Assembly: GCA_964561545.1 (NCBI GenBank) | Contig: CAZLQF010000025.1 | Span: forward strand, 1 to 39,307 | From: CAZLQF01 sp964561545 | GTDB taxonomy: Bacteria; Bacteroidota; Bacteroidia; CAILMK01; CAYYUA01 | DNA length: 39,307 bases | Direction of reading: 5' to 3' | Part shown: positions 16,078 to 23,853 of the stretch, in pieces | Position numbering within the stretch: position 1 is the stretch's first letter | Layout: each line of letters begins with the position of its first letter | The notes under the pieces: generated by a model | The model's input: the letters and a program-made list of their open reading frames with translations, nothing else | What the model was told of the DNA's origin: nothing | Database searches by the model: none | Position numbers and translations under genes: made by a program

Positions 16078-16713
16078 TCACGCCTGAAGTTGCTCTACCA
16101 TTTCTATAAGGCTATCAAAATCCTTATAACCCGTTTTTTCCTCGCCACCGGTATAAATGTTAATACCGTAAGGTTTGTAGGTTTCCACAATTTCTTCAAT
16201 GTTATCTGGCGTAAAAGAGAAGTTTAAAAAGACGTTTAAATCCTGGCAAATATCCTTGACAAACTTTTTATTATCCGCATTCCCAAGAAATTCTTCCATT
16301 TCCTCTTCATCATAAAGCGATAACATGTAGTAGGTAATGTTGGTATAGCTGTCCTCGATGAAAAACCTAACATCTTCAGCACCCCTGTAATCAATAAGGT
16401 CTATGTTTTGAATAATCTGACCTTTCAATTTTTCAAGGGGAAAATAGTGGTTGGTTTCATTCAATTGTACATAGTCAAGATTAAAGTCTTTGATGGCTTG
16501 TTTGATCTCATCTAAATCCTGGTCTCCAAACTCCCCAACAATACCAACACCATCAATCCAACTTGTTATTTCTTTCAGGTTTTCAGGTTCAACGTAAAAC
16601 TCATTCATTGGATCGCATGAAAACCCAATAAAATTTGCTTCTGAACCCGCAGCAAACCGGGCATCACTCAAATTGTCTACCTCTCCGAATTTCAGTTTTG
16701 TAGTCAGTCCCAT
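16078..16713 (-). CDS. TrpF-like (phosphoribosylanthranilate isomerase fold) protein, probably not catalytic
   Basis: The 211-residue protein starts at ATG 16713; a TTG 12 bases upstream is possible. It keeps the outline of TrpF: SDARFAAGSEANFIGFS near the N-terminus (compare DA..A..GAD.IGFIF), DYVQLNETNH (compare LD.VQLHG), LNFSFTPDNIEEIVETYKPYG and a late IYTGGEEKTGYKDF (compare SSGVE...PGVKD). The KxCG motif that carries the TrpF catalytic Cys is replaced by KLKFGEV. QLHG is changed to QLNE. No other tryptophan gene is in the window. It could be a TrpF-derived protein with another role, or a decaying paralogue. Confidence 0.7.
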   Translation of the reverse strand: MGLTTKLKFGEVDNLSDARFAAGSEANFIGFSCDPMNEFYVEPENLKEITSWIDGVGIVGEFGDQDLDEIKQAIKDFNLDYVQLNETNHYFPLEKLKGQIIQNIDLIDYRGAEDVRFFIEDSYTNITYYMLSLYDEEEMEEFLGNADNKKFVKDICQDLNVFLNFSFTPDNIEEIVETYKPYGINIYTGGEEKTGYKDFDSLIEMVEQLQA

Positions 16714-17136
16714 CTTAGGATTCAATAATTTTAGGCTTATTAAACAAGAAGATTTAAGTTTTTATAGGATTTTTTAAAAGTTGTTTATGGAATTTTTAAA
16801 GCCATTGGAGCACCTTACTGGTAAGGCATCTATATAGCAATTATAAGGCAATTTTACTTTATGGCTACTTTGTACACTTGTTTTCATTAGGCCATCATCA
16901 GCCGGATTATTATACAGCGATTTATAAAATAAGGGTAGATTTTTACAGGTATACATCTTTTCTTAGAATGACCATGTTTTTAATAAAGGCTGATAACACG
17001 TAGCTATAAAATTGCCACCACACCTGCTTACAATTTGTAGCAACACCTTAGCTATCCTAAAAAAATTTAGATTCATGAGGTGGGTTCATCAAAATAGCTA
17101 ATAGATTTTTTAATTAAACTTTTACCAACTTTACAG
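16714..17136. other. AT-rich intergenic region, no gene seen
   Basis: About 420 bases between the TrpF-like gene and the tRNA hold only a short unsupported minus-strand frame (16774-16956, 60 codons, no recognisable motif). One small perfect hairpin, CCTTAC (16813-16818) with GTAAGG (16821-16826), is the only structure I noticed. Confidence 0.6.
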
Positions 17137-17210
17137 TGGAGGATATCGGACTCGAACCGATGACCTCTTGAATGCCATTCAAGCGCTCTGGCCAACTGAG
17201 CTAATCCCCC
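17137..17210 (-). tRNA. tRNA-Ala (anticodon GGC)
   Basis: The 74-base tRNA reads on the minus strand from G at 17210. The cloverleaf is complete: acceptor GGGGGAT with ATCCTCC, D stem GCTC/GAGC, anticodon stem CTTGA/TCAAG around the loop ATGGCAT (anticodon GGC), and T stem ATCGG/CCGAT with the TTCGAGT loop. The third acceptor pair is G3-U70, the known identity mark of alanine tRNA. The discriminator is A at 17137; CCA is not encoded. It lies 71 bases beyond the lpxB stop on the opposite side, upstream of nothing on its own strand until the TrpF-like gene. Confidence 0.96.
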
Positions 17211-17281
17211 ATATGCACAAACAAAATTCTTAAAACGTATCTATTTTACAAAACCTAAAGATGGGATTTTTAAAGCTGTGA

Positions 17282-18400
17282 TTAGAATTTATAATCCTTC
17301 ATAAACTTAATAATTTCATTGGCCGCATTCTTCGATGCTCCACCTGACCCCAAAGCTGATCTCAACTCACTGTAATAGTTAAAAATGCTTGATTTGCGGG
17401 TTTTGTCTTCAACCAAATTGTATAATTCATGTACAAGATAGTCCTCATTCATATCATCCTGGATAAGTTCCTCCACGATTGTTTGGTCCATAATTATATT
17501 CACTAAAGCAATGTGCTTGACGTTAACCAATTTCCGGGCAATCCAATAAGAAATGTTACTTCCCTTATAGCAAACGACCTCTGGCATTTGAAACAAAGCA
17601 GCTTCAAGGGTCGCGGTTCCAGATGTAACCATACCAGCTTTGGCGTAGCTGAATAAATCATACGTTTGGTTAAAAACCACTGGTATTTTTAGCTCCTGAA
17701 GCCACTTTTGATAGAAAGCTTCTTCCACACCCGGAGCTCCACCAATCACAAATTCATATTCCGCAAAATGAGGGACCACTTTTAGCATCTCCGGTAACAT
17801 TTGGGCTATCTCCTGTTTTCGGCTACCAGGGACCATTGCTATTAGTGGTTTACCCTCTAAATTATTTTGCTTTAAAAAATCAGGGCTCACCTTGTAATGA
17901 TCTACCACATCGATCAATGGATGGCCCACAAAGTGCGCTTTAACCCCCCTTGCTTCATAGAATTTTTGCTCAAATGGAAGGATAACAAGCATCTGGTCAA
18001 CCCATTTTTTAATGCCCTTAACCCTGGATTCTTTCCATGCCCAAACCTGCGGTGAGATATAGTAGATGACCTTAAATCCGGCTTGCTTTGCAGCTTTTGC
18101 GATCCGGAGATTGAATCCCGGATAATCAATCAATATAACCACATCAGGTGAATATTGCCTTATATCTTGCTTACAAAATCGAATGTTAGCAATAATCTTA
18201 TAAAGGTTCATTAAGACCTCTTTAAAACCCATGAAGGAAAGATCCCGAATATGCCTTACCAATTCGCCCCCGGCATTTGCCATACGATCTCCACCCCACA
18301 CTCTGAAAAATGCTTGCTGGTCTTTTTCCTTTATAGCCTTTATAAGATTGGCTCCATGCATATCGCCTGAAGCTTCTCCAGCTATAATGTAATACTTCAT
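17282..18400 (-). CDS. lpxB: Lipid-A-disaccharide synthase
   Basis: The 372-residue GT-B glycosyltransferase (family GT19) joins UDP-diacylglucosamine and lipid X to form the lipid A disaccharide at the inner membrane. The N-terminal motif GEASGDMHGANL (residues 8-19) is diagnostic. YYISPQVWAWKESRVKGIK, PFEQKFYE, FVGHPL and VPGSRKQEI follow, as does TSGTATLEAALFQMPEVVCYK in the C-terminal half. The start codon shares one base with the preceding stop (TAATG), so translation is probably coupled to the small membrane protein. It is the last gene of the surE operon. Confidence 0.96.
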   Translation of the reverse strand: MKYYIIAGEASGDMHGANLIKAIKEKDQQAFFRVWGGDRMANAGGELVRHIRDLSFMGFKEVLMNLYKIIANIRFCKQDIRQYSPDVVILIDYPGFNLRIAKAAKQAGFKVIYYISPQVWAWKESRVKGIKKWVDQMLVILPFEQKFYEARGVKAHFVGHPLIDVVDHYKVSPDFLKQNNLEGKPLIAMVPGSRKQEIAQMLPEMLKVVPHFAEYEFVIGGAPGVEEAFYQKWLQELKIPVVFNQTYDLFSYAKAGMVTSGTATLEAALFQMPEVVCYKGSNISYWIARKLVNVKHIALVNIIMDQTIVEELIQDDMNEDYLVHELYNLVEDKTRKSSIFNYYSELRSALGSGGASKNAANEIIKFMKDYKF

Positions 18401-18714
18401 TAACTTGTGTTTAGTATAATAACTATGGCAGCCAGTATAAAAGTGGCCAATATAACACCTCTTGCATTTTGATACGAGTGATTTCTAATGAAATAAAAAA
18501 ACAGGATCAGATTAGGAATCCCACTTAAACTCACAAATTCTGAGACAACGTTGAGGTCAGAAATTTGGCGCAAAAAACTTGTTATTTCAATCTGATCACT
18601 AAAAGTAAACACATAAATCAAAAAAAAGCTAACAACTGGTAGAACAATGCCAGCTACAAATCCAATCCAAAGGCTATCTTTTTTGCGAGGTTCTTTTAAG
18701 GCAGGGTTACTCAT
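18400..18714 (-). CDS. Small membrane protein of unknown function between surE and lpxB
   Basis: I do not recognise this 104-residue protein. It begins with a polar, basic segment (PALKEPRKKD), then three likely membrane helices at about residues 15-37, 66-80 and 83-102. The loop near 40-60 is polar and includes ITSFLRQISDLNVVSEF. It starts 18 bases after the surE stop and overlaps lpxB by one base, so its expression is tied to lipid A synthesis. A structural or modulating role at the inner membrane is possible but unproven. Confidence 0.75.
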   Translation of the reverse strand: MSNPALKEPRKKDSLWIGFVAGIVLPVVSFFLIYVFTFSDQIEITSFLRQISDLNVVSEFVSLSGIPNLILFFYFIRNHSYQNARGVILATFILAAIVIILNTS

Positions 18715-18732
18715 TTAATTGTTTATTAAAGG

Positions 18733-19515
18733 TCAGTCAATAGTTCCAAAGTCCTCTATTTCGTTAAGATAACTAATGGCATGATATGCAGTAAGGTCAA
18801 AATGAATGGGAACGATGGAAACATAATTATGCTTCAAAGCCCATTCATCCGTATCATCTCCATGATCGTAATTGACAAAGTTGCCCACCAGCCAATAATA
18901 TTTGTGACCATTCGGGTCCTCCCTTTCATCGAAGTTCTCTTCCCATTTGGCATTGGCTTGCCTGCAAACTTTTGTTCCTTTAATCTCATTTGTTTGGCCT
19001 ACCGGGATGTTCACATTGAGTAAAGTGGACTTTGGTATGGAATAATTTATTACCTTATGGGTAATGCTGTTGACAATCTTTTTACTTGCTGTAAAATCTG
19101 ATTCAAGCGAATAACTGATGAGAGAAAATGCAATACCTGGGATGCCTTCAATTGCTCCTTCCATAGCTGCAGATATGGTACCCGAATATATGGCATTAAT
19201 AGAAGAATTGGTACCATGATTGATGCCTGATACAATAATATCAGGCTTTTGTTTTAGAATTACGCTAACCGCAAGTTTAACACAATCAGCCGGTGTACCT
19301 GTTGAGTAATAGGCAGGAATTTCTGTAAAATAATCACTTTTTTTCAATCTAAGGGGTTCGCTAACTGTTATCGCATGCCCCATGCCCGATTGAGGGCTAT
19401 CAGGTGCAACCACATAGACCTGTCCTAAATCTTTAACAGCATCTACCAAGGCATGAAGACCAGGTGCATCAATACCATCGTCATTACTAATTAGAATAAG
19501 GGGAGTTTCTGGCAA
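18733..19515 (-). CDS. surE: 5'/3'-nucleotidase SurE
   Basis: The 260-residue metal-dependent phosphatase hydrolyses nucleoside monophosphates. The metal site ISNDDGIDAPG (Asp12-Asp13) is at the N-terminus, followed by VAPDSPQSGMGHAITV and the GTPADCVKLAV and VSGINHGTNSS blocks, including the conserved Asn of the SGINxG motif. The only in-frame start codon is TTG at 19515: an upstream stop (TGA, 19531-19533) excludes an earlier one. It is first in an operon with the small membrane protein and lpxB, a neighbourhood linking it to envelope biogenesis by position only. Confidence 0.94.
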   Translation of the reverse strand: MPETPLILISNDDGIDAPGLHALVDAVKDLGQVYVVAPDSPQSGMGHAITVSEPLRLKKSDYFTEIPAYYSTGTPADCVKLAVSVILKQKPDIIVSGINHGTNSSINAIYSGTISAAMEGAIEGIPGIAFSLISYSLESDFTASKKIVNSITHKVINYSIPKSTLLNVNIPVGQTNEIKGTKVCRQANAKWEENFDEREDPNGHKYYWLVGNFVNYDHGDDTDEWALKHNYVSIVPIHFDLTAYHAISYLNEIEDFGTID

Positions 19516-19531
19516 CGCTTCAAATTTTGAT

Positions 19532-19560
19532 CAAAATTAGGAATTTTAAGCCATAACAAA
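19532..19560 (-). promoter_or_regulatory. Promoter of the surE-lpxB operon
   Basis: TAATTTTG (19532-19539) matches TAnnTTTG on the minus strand and ends 16 bases before the TTG start. TTTG (19557-19560) lies 17 bases upstream, slightly closer than the usual 19-20. Confidence 0.45.
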
Positions 19561-19656
19561 AGGCAGCTAAATAAAAAGCGGATTCATGATAACCAAGTGA
19601 TTTGGCCTGTTTATAAATTCAAAACTAGCAATTAAAACCAATTTCCTTCCTAAATT

Positions 19657-19664
19657 TATCTTTG
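19657..19664 (+). promoter_or_regulatory. Candidate -7 element for the isoaspartyl peptidase gene
   Basis: TATCTTTG matches TAnnTTTG, 18 bases before the ATG. No good -33 element is visible, so the call is tentative. Confidence 0.4.
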
Positions 19665-19682
19665 TGAACAAATAATCAAGTT

Positions 19683-20612
19683 ATGCCTGAATATCCATAC
19701 AATCTTGCTATTCACGGAGGGTGTGGCAATTTAGTTCAAGAAAAATTTAGCCCCGAACGTGAGGAACAATATAAGGAAGCGCTTAATGAGCCTTTAAAAA
19801 TCGGTGAAGCCATTTTGGCCAATAATGGTTCAAGCATAGAAGCGGTGGAAGCTGCTATCCAAGCAATGGAAGACTCACCCTTATTCAATGCTGGCAAAGG
19901 AGCAGTTTTTACCCACAATGGAGACAACGAGATGGATGCAGCCATGATGGATGGAAAAACCTTGGAGGCAGGAGCCATGGCCGGCCTCAATAAGGTTAAG
20001 AATCCAATTTCAGCATCAAAGTTGGTGATGAAGCAAACCAATCATGTACTCCTAATCGGGGCTGGAGCCGAGCAATTTGCCAAAGAACAAGGAGCATCAA
20101 TAGTAGATCCTGAATGGTTCTACACCGAAAAGCGTTGGAATCAGCACTTAAAAGCAAAAGCCAAAGACCAGCAAATGCTTGATCATTCTGCTGAGGACGA
20201 AAATTATGGAACGGTTGGAGCCGTAGCTATGGACGTTCAAGGGAACCTTGCATCAGGCAGCTCCACAGGTGGCATTACTAATAAAAAGCATGGCCGGGTT
20301 GGGGACTCTGCTATCATCGGAGCAGGCCTTTATGCCAATAATGCATTAGCCGCTATTAGCTGCACTGGTGAAGGAGAATATTTCATGCGTAATGCAACAG
20401 CCCAAAATGTTACGGCTTTAATGGCCTACAAGAATTTTGATCTTAAAAGTGCCGCCAATCAATCCTTAGAACAAATTAAAAACCTTGGTGGTCAGGGCGG
20501 CATGGTTGCCATCGATCAACAAGGCAACATTGCAATGCCCTTTATAACGAATGGCATGTACCGGGGCTCTGTAAAACAAGGGCAAGCTCCTTTTATTGCC
20601 ATGTTTCAATAG
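19683..20612 (+). CDS. iaaA: Isoaspartyl peptidase / L-asparaginase (Ntn hydrolase, IaaA type)
   Basis: The 309-residue precursor belongs to the plant-type asparaginase family and removes beta-aspartyl residues from peptides. It is made as one chain and cuts itself before a Thr that then acts as nucleophile. That Thr is Thr177 in ENYGTVGAVAMD. LAIHGGCGN opens the protein, FNAGKGAVFTHNGDNEMDAAMM follows, and the substrate site GSSTGGITNKKHGRVGDSAIIGAG and SCTGEGEYFMR lie after the cleavage point. No signal peptide is visible, so it is probably cytoplasmic. It is transcribed alone and converges on lgt. Confidence 0.93.
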   Translation: MPEYPYNLAIHGGCGNLVQEKFSPEREEQYKEALNEPLKIGEAILANNGSSIEAVEAAIQAMEDSPLFNAGKGAVFTHNGDNEMDAAMMDGKTLEAGAMAGLNKVKNPISASKLVMKQTNHVLLIGAGAEQFAKEQGASIVDPEWFYTEKRWNQHLKAKAKDQQMLDHSAEDENYGTVGAVAMDVQGNLASGSSTGGITNKKHGRVGDSAIIGAGLYANNALAAISCTGEGEYFMRNATAQNVTALMAYKNFDLKSAANQSLEQIKNLGGQGGMVAIDQQGNIAMPFITNGMYRGSVKQGQAPFIAMFQ

Positions 20613-20770
20613 CAAAGGCAGGCTTTATGGTTGTAAACCTGTAATTATCAACTTGAATTTAAGCAGGTTAATAATGGATCAACATCCCTGAAATATAAAT
20701 TTGAGCTGTAGCTTACTTGATCAATTTTTGACGGGTTTAGATTCAATTACTCTGCAAATCAATCACCCTA

Positions 20771-20820
20771 CCAGTAAAAACACCTGTATTCCTTTTTATC
20801 ATTGAGGTGTTGAGTACTGG
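20771..20820. terminator. Long hairpin between convergent iaaA and lgt
   Basis: Outer arms CCAGTA (20771-20776) and TACTGG (20815-20820) and inner arms AACACCT (20779-20785) and AGGTGTT (20805-20811) pair perfectly, with a small internal loop (two and three bases) and a 19-base loop. The position between convergent genes suggests a bidirectional terminator. No T-run follows on either strand. Confidence 0.45.
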
Positions 20821-20841
20821 CAATCATTTTTGCTCAAGTGC

Positions 20842-21669
20842 CTAATATTTGGAACCTGAAGCTTTAAGTGACAAGCCTTTTCTTTTAACAATAAAGAACA
20901 TGATCAATCCAGCTACAATGAAAGGAATGCTTAGGTAATGGCCCATATTCAGTGCCAATTCCTGCTCAACAGGAACTTGATTGGCTTTAAAAAATTCCAA
21001 CAGAAAGCGGGCCGTGAAAATGGTCATTAAAAATACACTGAATAAAAACCCATACCTAAAACGCCCATCATACTTGCGATACAAATAAACCAAAAACACA
21101 AATATGGCCAGATAAGCCAACGCTTCGTAGATCTGAACTGGATGTCTTGGTACCGAATCCCGCAATCTTTCAAATACAAACGCCCAGGGAACGCTGGCTT
21201 GTTTACCCACAATTTCTGAGTTCATGAGATTACCACTTCTGATAAAAAAGCCTGCCAGAGCAACGGTAATCACAATTCGGTCTACAATCCAAAGAAAGGG
21301 CAATTTTTCACGGATTGAAAATATTAGTAAGGCCAGTAAAATCCCGATGGCTGCCCCATGACTTGCAAGACCGCCTTGCCATATTTGCAGGATCCTAATT
21401 GGCTCAGCAAAATAATAGGCAGGTTCATAAAACAGTACATGGCCCAACCGCGCCCCTACTACTGTTCCAACAACCATGTACAAAGTAACTTTGTCTACAA
21501 GTTCAACATTAAGCTTTTCATTGCGAAAAATCCGAGTCATGATCAAATAGCCAAGGTAAAATGCCAAGGCAAACAGGAGCCCGTACCAACGGATTTCAAA
21601 TCCTCCAACTTTAAGAATATGGGGACTAACATCCCAATGAATGACACTAAAAATATTTAGTAATTCCAA
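20842..21669 (-). CDS. lgt: Prolipoprotein diacylglyceryl transferase
   Basis: The 275-residue inner-membrane enzyme transfers diacylglycerol from phosphatidylglycerol to the lipobox Cys of prelipoproteins. It has about seven membrane helices. Family motifs are IRWYGLLFALAFYLGY, GARLGHVLFYEP, GGLASHGAAIGILLAL and the signature RSGNLMNSEIVGK with PRHPVQIYEA. The start must be TTG at 21669, as the in-frame codon six bases upstream is a stop. It acts on the several lipoproteins encoded in this window. It is a single transcription unit, converging on iaaA. Confidence 0.95.
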   Translation of the reverse strand: MELLNIFSVIHWDVSPHILKVGGFEIRWYGLLFALAFYLGYLIMTRIFRNEKLNVELVDKVTLYMVVGTVVGARLGHVLFYEPAYYFAEPIRILQIWQGGLASHGAAIGILLALLIFSIREKLPFLWIVDRIVITVALAGFFIRSGNLMNSEIVGKQASVPWAFVFERLRDSVPRHPVQIYEALAYLAIFVFLVYLYRKYDGRFRYGFLFSVFLMTIFTARFLLEFFKANQVPVEQELALNMGHYLSIPFIVAGLIMFFIVKRKGLSLKASGSKY

Positions 21670-21881
21670 TGATTAAACCTTTAGCTAATTTCAAAGAACA
21701 AATCAACAATTTTTATCTCAAATTGGTCAGTTTATATTAAATCCTTCTATTAAGAAAACCAAAACTCCAAGCTACAATTATTACTTAAAATTAGGCTTAT
21801 AGGAACGTTTTAGCGTAGAGTTATGCCTACTATCTTTCTCATCAAAGTGTTCATCGCAGACATACCATAACTAATTTAGGG

Positions 21882-23105
21882 TTATTTTTTAGTTAGCCAG
21901 CTTGAAGGATTTAGCTTATCATATTTCTTCCATATTTGAAAATGCAGTTCGCTTTTACCACTTTCAGCACTGTAAGCAACGCGCCCTATTTTCTCCCGTG
22001 CTTCTATCTTGTTACCGGGCTCTACAAAGGCTTCTGCCAAATTGGAATAAACCGAATAATAAGCCCCATGCCTCACCAGCACGACCAAGCCTCCTGCCCT
22101 GATATCCACGATCCTTCTTACCTCCCCTTCAAAAACAGCTCTTACGATGGCATTTTTATTAGTGGTAATATCGATGCCCTTGTTGGAAACATAAACACCA
22201 CTTAGAGTTGGATGAGGCTGCTTACCAAATTCCCCTGATATAAAGCCTGATTCTACGGGCCATGGAAGGTGATGTTTGTTCTTCTCAAACTTACCTGACA
22301 TCACTTTGCCTTCTGGCGTAGCAGCAAATGACTTTTCTTCAGCTTTATCTTCTTTTTCCTTTCTGGCTTCAACTTCCCGCTTAATGGCCTCTTCTATGGC
22401 ATTGTCAAGCTCTTCAGCCCGTTTTTGCTTTTGCTTCAATTCCTTTTTAAGCTTTTCCGCTTTCTTTTTCAAATTTTCAACCAATGAGGCTTTGGAAGCT
22501 TTATCTTCCTCTAATGACGATTTTTCTTCTTTTTGCTTTTTAAGCAGTTTCTGCTTTTCTGAACGCTTGTCCTCCAGATCCTTTATATGCTTTTGCAGGG
22601 ATTCTTGAGTTTCCTTGATGGCTTCAATTTGATTTTCCCTGTAATCGGAATAATATTCCAGAAACTTTAAGCGCTTATAAGCCTGGTTAAAACTTTCGGA
22701 AGAAAAGATAAAAACCAATTTATCGTAATTGCTCCGCGTTTTGTAAGCAAACCTTAATATGCGTTCATACTCCGCTTTTAAATTACGGAGATCACCTTCC
22801 AAAGCCTGAATAACTTTTTGATTTTGAGAGATGTCTTTATCAATGGAGCTAATTTCCCTGGTAATAGTTTCTATAAGCTCTGTACGGGTCTGTATTTGGT
22901 TGTTGAGAACTTCAAGGTAATGGAGGTTTTCCTTTTGTTTTTCATTGGTTTGGTTGATGATCTTCTTTGTAAATTCAATTTCCTCCTTTTTCTCCTTGCG
23001 TAGTTGCTGAAGCTCTTCTTTAGATTGAGAATTGGCGCTCAATCCAAGCGAAAGGATGGTAAGAAAGCAAAAAACAAATTTGCTATATTTAGTCAATTCT
23101 TTCAT
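21882..23105 (-). CDS. EnvC-like coiled-coil protein with degenerate LytM (M23) domain
   Basis: The 407-residue exported protein starts at ATG 23105, which overlaps the DUF4292 stop by 17 bases. A signal peptide covers residues 1-27 (FVFCFLTILSLGLSANS). Residues ~28-245 form long Glu/Lys coiled coils. The C-terminal ~110 residues are an M23/LytM fold. Its zinc ligands look missing: SNKGIDI has no His at the usual HxGiDi position, YSVYSNL replaces TxYxHL, and ELHFQI has only one of the two His of HxH. As in EnvC of E. coli, it probably activates amidases that split peptidoglycan rather than cutting it itself. This assignment is by analogy. Confidence 0.85.
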   Translation of the reverse strand: MKELTKYSKFVFCFLTILSLGLSANSQSKEELQQLRKEKKEEIEFTKKIINQTNEKQKENLHYLEVLNNQIQTRTELIETITREISSIDKDISQNQKVIQALEGDLRNLKAEYERILRFAYKTRSNYDKLVFIFSSESFNQAYKRLKFLEYYSDYRENQIEAIKETQESLQKHIKDLEDKRSEKQKLLKKQKEEKSSLEEDKASKASLVENLKKKAEKLKKELKQKQKRAEELDNAIEEAIKREVEARKEKEDKAEEKSFAATPEGKVMSGKFEKNKHHLPWPVESGFISGEFGKQPHPTLSGVYVSNKGIDITTNKNAIVRAVFEGEVRRIVDIRAGGLVVLVRHGAYYSVYSNLAEAFVEPGNKIEAREKIGRVAYSAESGKSELHFQIWKKYDKLNPSSWLTKK

Positions 23106-23853
23106 AGCTTGAAGGTATGTTGAAGGATACCTCGCTGTTTTTCTCAAAATATAAGTTGTTCAAATCCAAATTTAAGGATATGGTTGCTGGGTTTTGAACT
23201 TTTACTTGAATATTTCCCGGCAGGTAATGTTCTTCAACCTTTTGGTAATCGGTATAATTAATATTAACCGATTTATTATTGGCAGGCTTAGTAAGGTTGT
23301 ATTGCTTGGTCTTGAGCATCTTGGGGTAAAAGCTCATTTGTTCACTGTAAACCCGATTTTTTTGGGTAAGATTTACTTCATTTGAATCGGCCGAAAATTC
23401 ATAATCCCTTTGTAGGGAAAAAGCCGGCTGCCCAAGCATGATGCGTCCCATATTTTTCAATCCAAAATCGCGATCGCCTAAATAACGATCGATCTTTGTT
23501 ACGGGAATGGTTTTGATGGTATTTTCCATCCGGTTCAGAATGTACATACTGTCTTGGGTTACCTGTATCCTGGCCACCTCGATCCCTAATGCAGGTGAAA
23601 CGGAAAGCCAGATCAAACTATCCTTTCTCATTTTAAGGTTGGCCTTGCCGTTTAAATTACGGGAAGGTGTTTGTAAATCAATGCTTACTTTGGCGTTGAA
23701 CCATTTATATTCAGGCCGATTGGATTCTATATAATTCTTAAATCCGCGAAGGTTTTTGATGTTTTTTGGGGTAACCTCAGCTATTTTCTGGGTTTTACAA
23801 GCAAATAGCAATACAAGGGCAAGAATTCCAACGAGGGAGCCTTTATTCTTCAT
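23089..23853 (-). CDS. DUF4292 outer-envelope lipoprotein
   Basis: The 254-residue protein starts at ATG 23853 (the GTG at 23868 adds five residues before the signal). A lipoprotein signal ends at LLFAC (Cys19). The mature part resembles the DUF4292 family of Bacteroidota lipoproteins, with WFNAKVSIDLQTPSRNLNGKANLKMRKDSLIWLS, MYILNRMENT and IDRYLGDRDFGLKNMGRIMLG; these are split here only for description. It is likely a LolB-like fold facing the periplasm. Its function is unknown. It overlaps the TPR gene by 11 bases and envC by 17, so all three are translated together. Confidence 0.8.
   Translation of the reverse strand: MKNKGSLVGILALVLLFACKTQKIAEVTPKNIKNLRGFKNYIESNRPEYKWFNAKVSIDLQTPSRNLNGKANLKMRKDSLIWLSVSPALGIEVARIQVTQDSMYILNRMENTIKTIPVTKIDRYLGDRDFGLKNMGRIMLGQPAFSLQRDYEFSADSNEVNLTQKNRVYSEQMSFYPKMLKTKQYNLTKPANNKSVNINYTDYQKVEEHYLPGNIQVKVQNPATISLNLDLNNLYFEKNSEVSFNIPSSYERID

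Noticed and set aside
16774..16956. 60-codon minus-strand frame between the TrpF-like gene and tRNA-Ala
   Set aside because: No motif, no signal peptide, no promoter in the right place and a composition like its AT-rich surroundings. It is probably noncoding.
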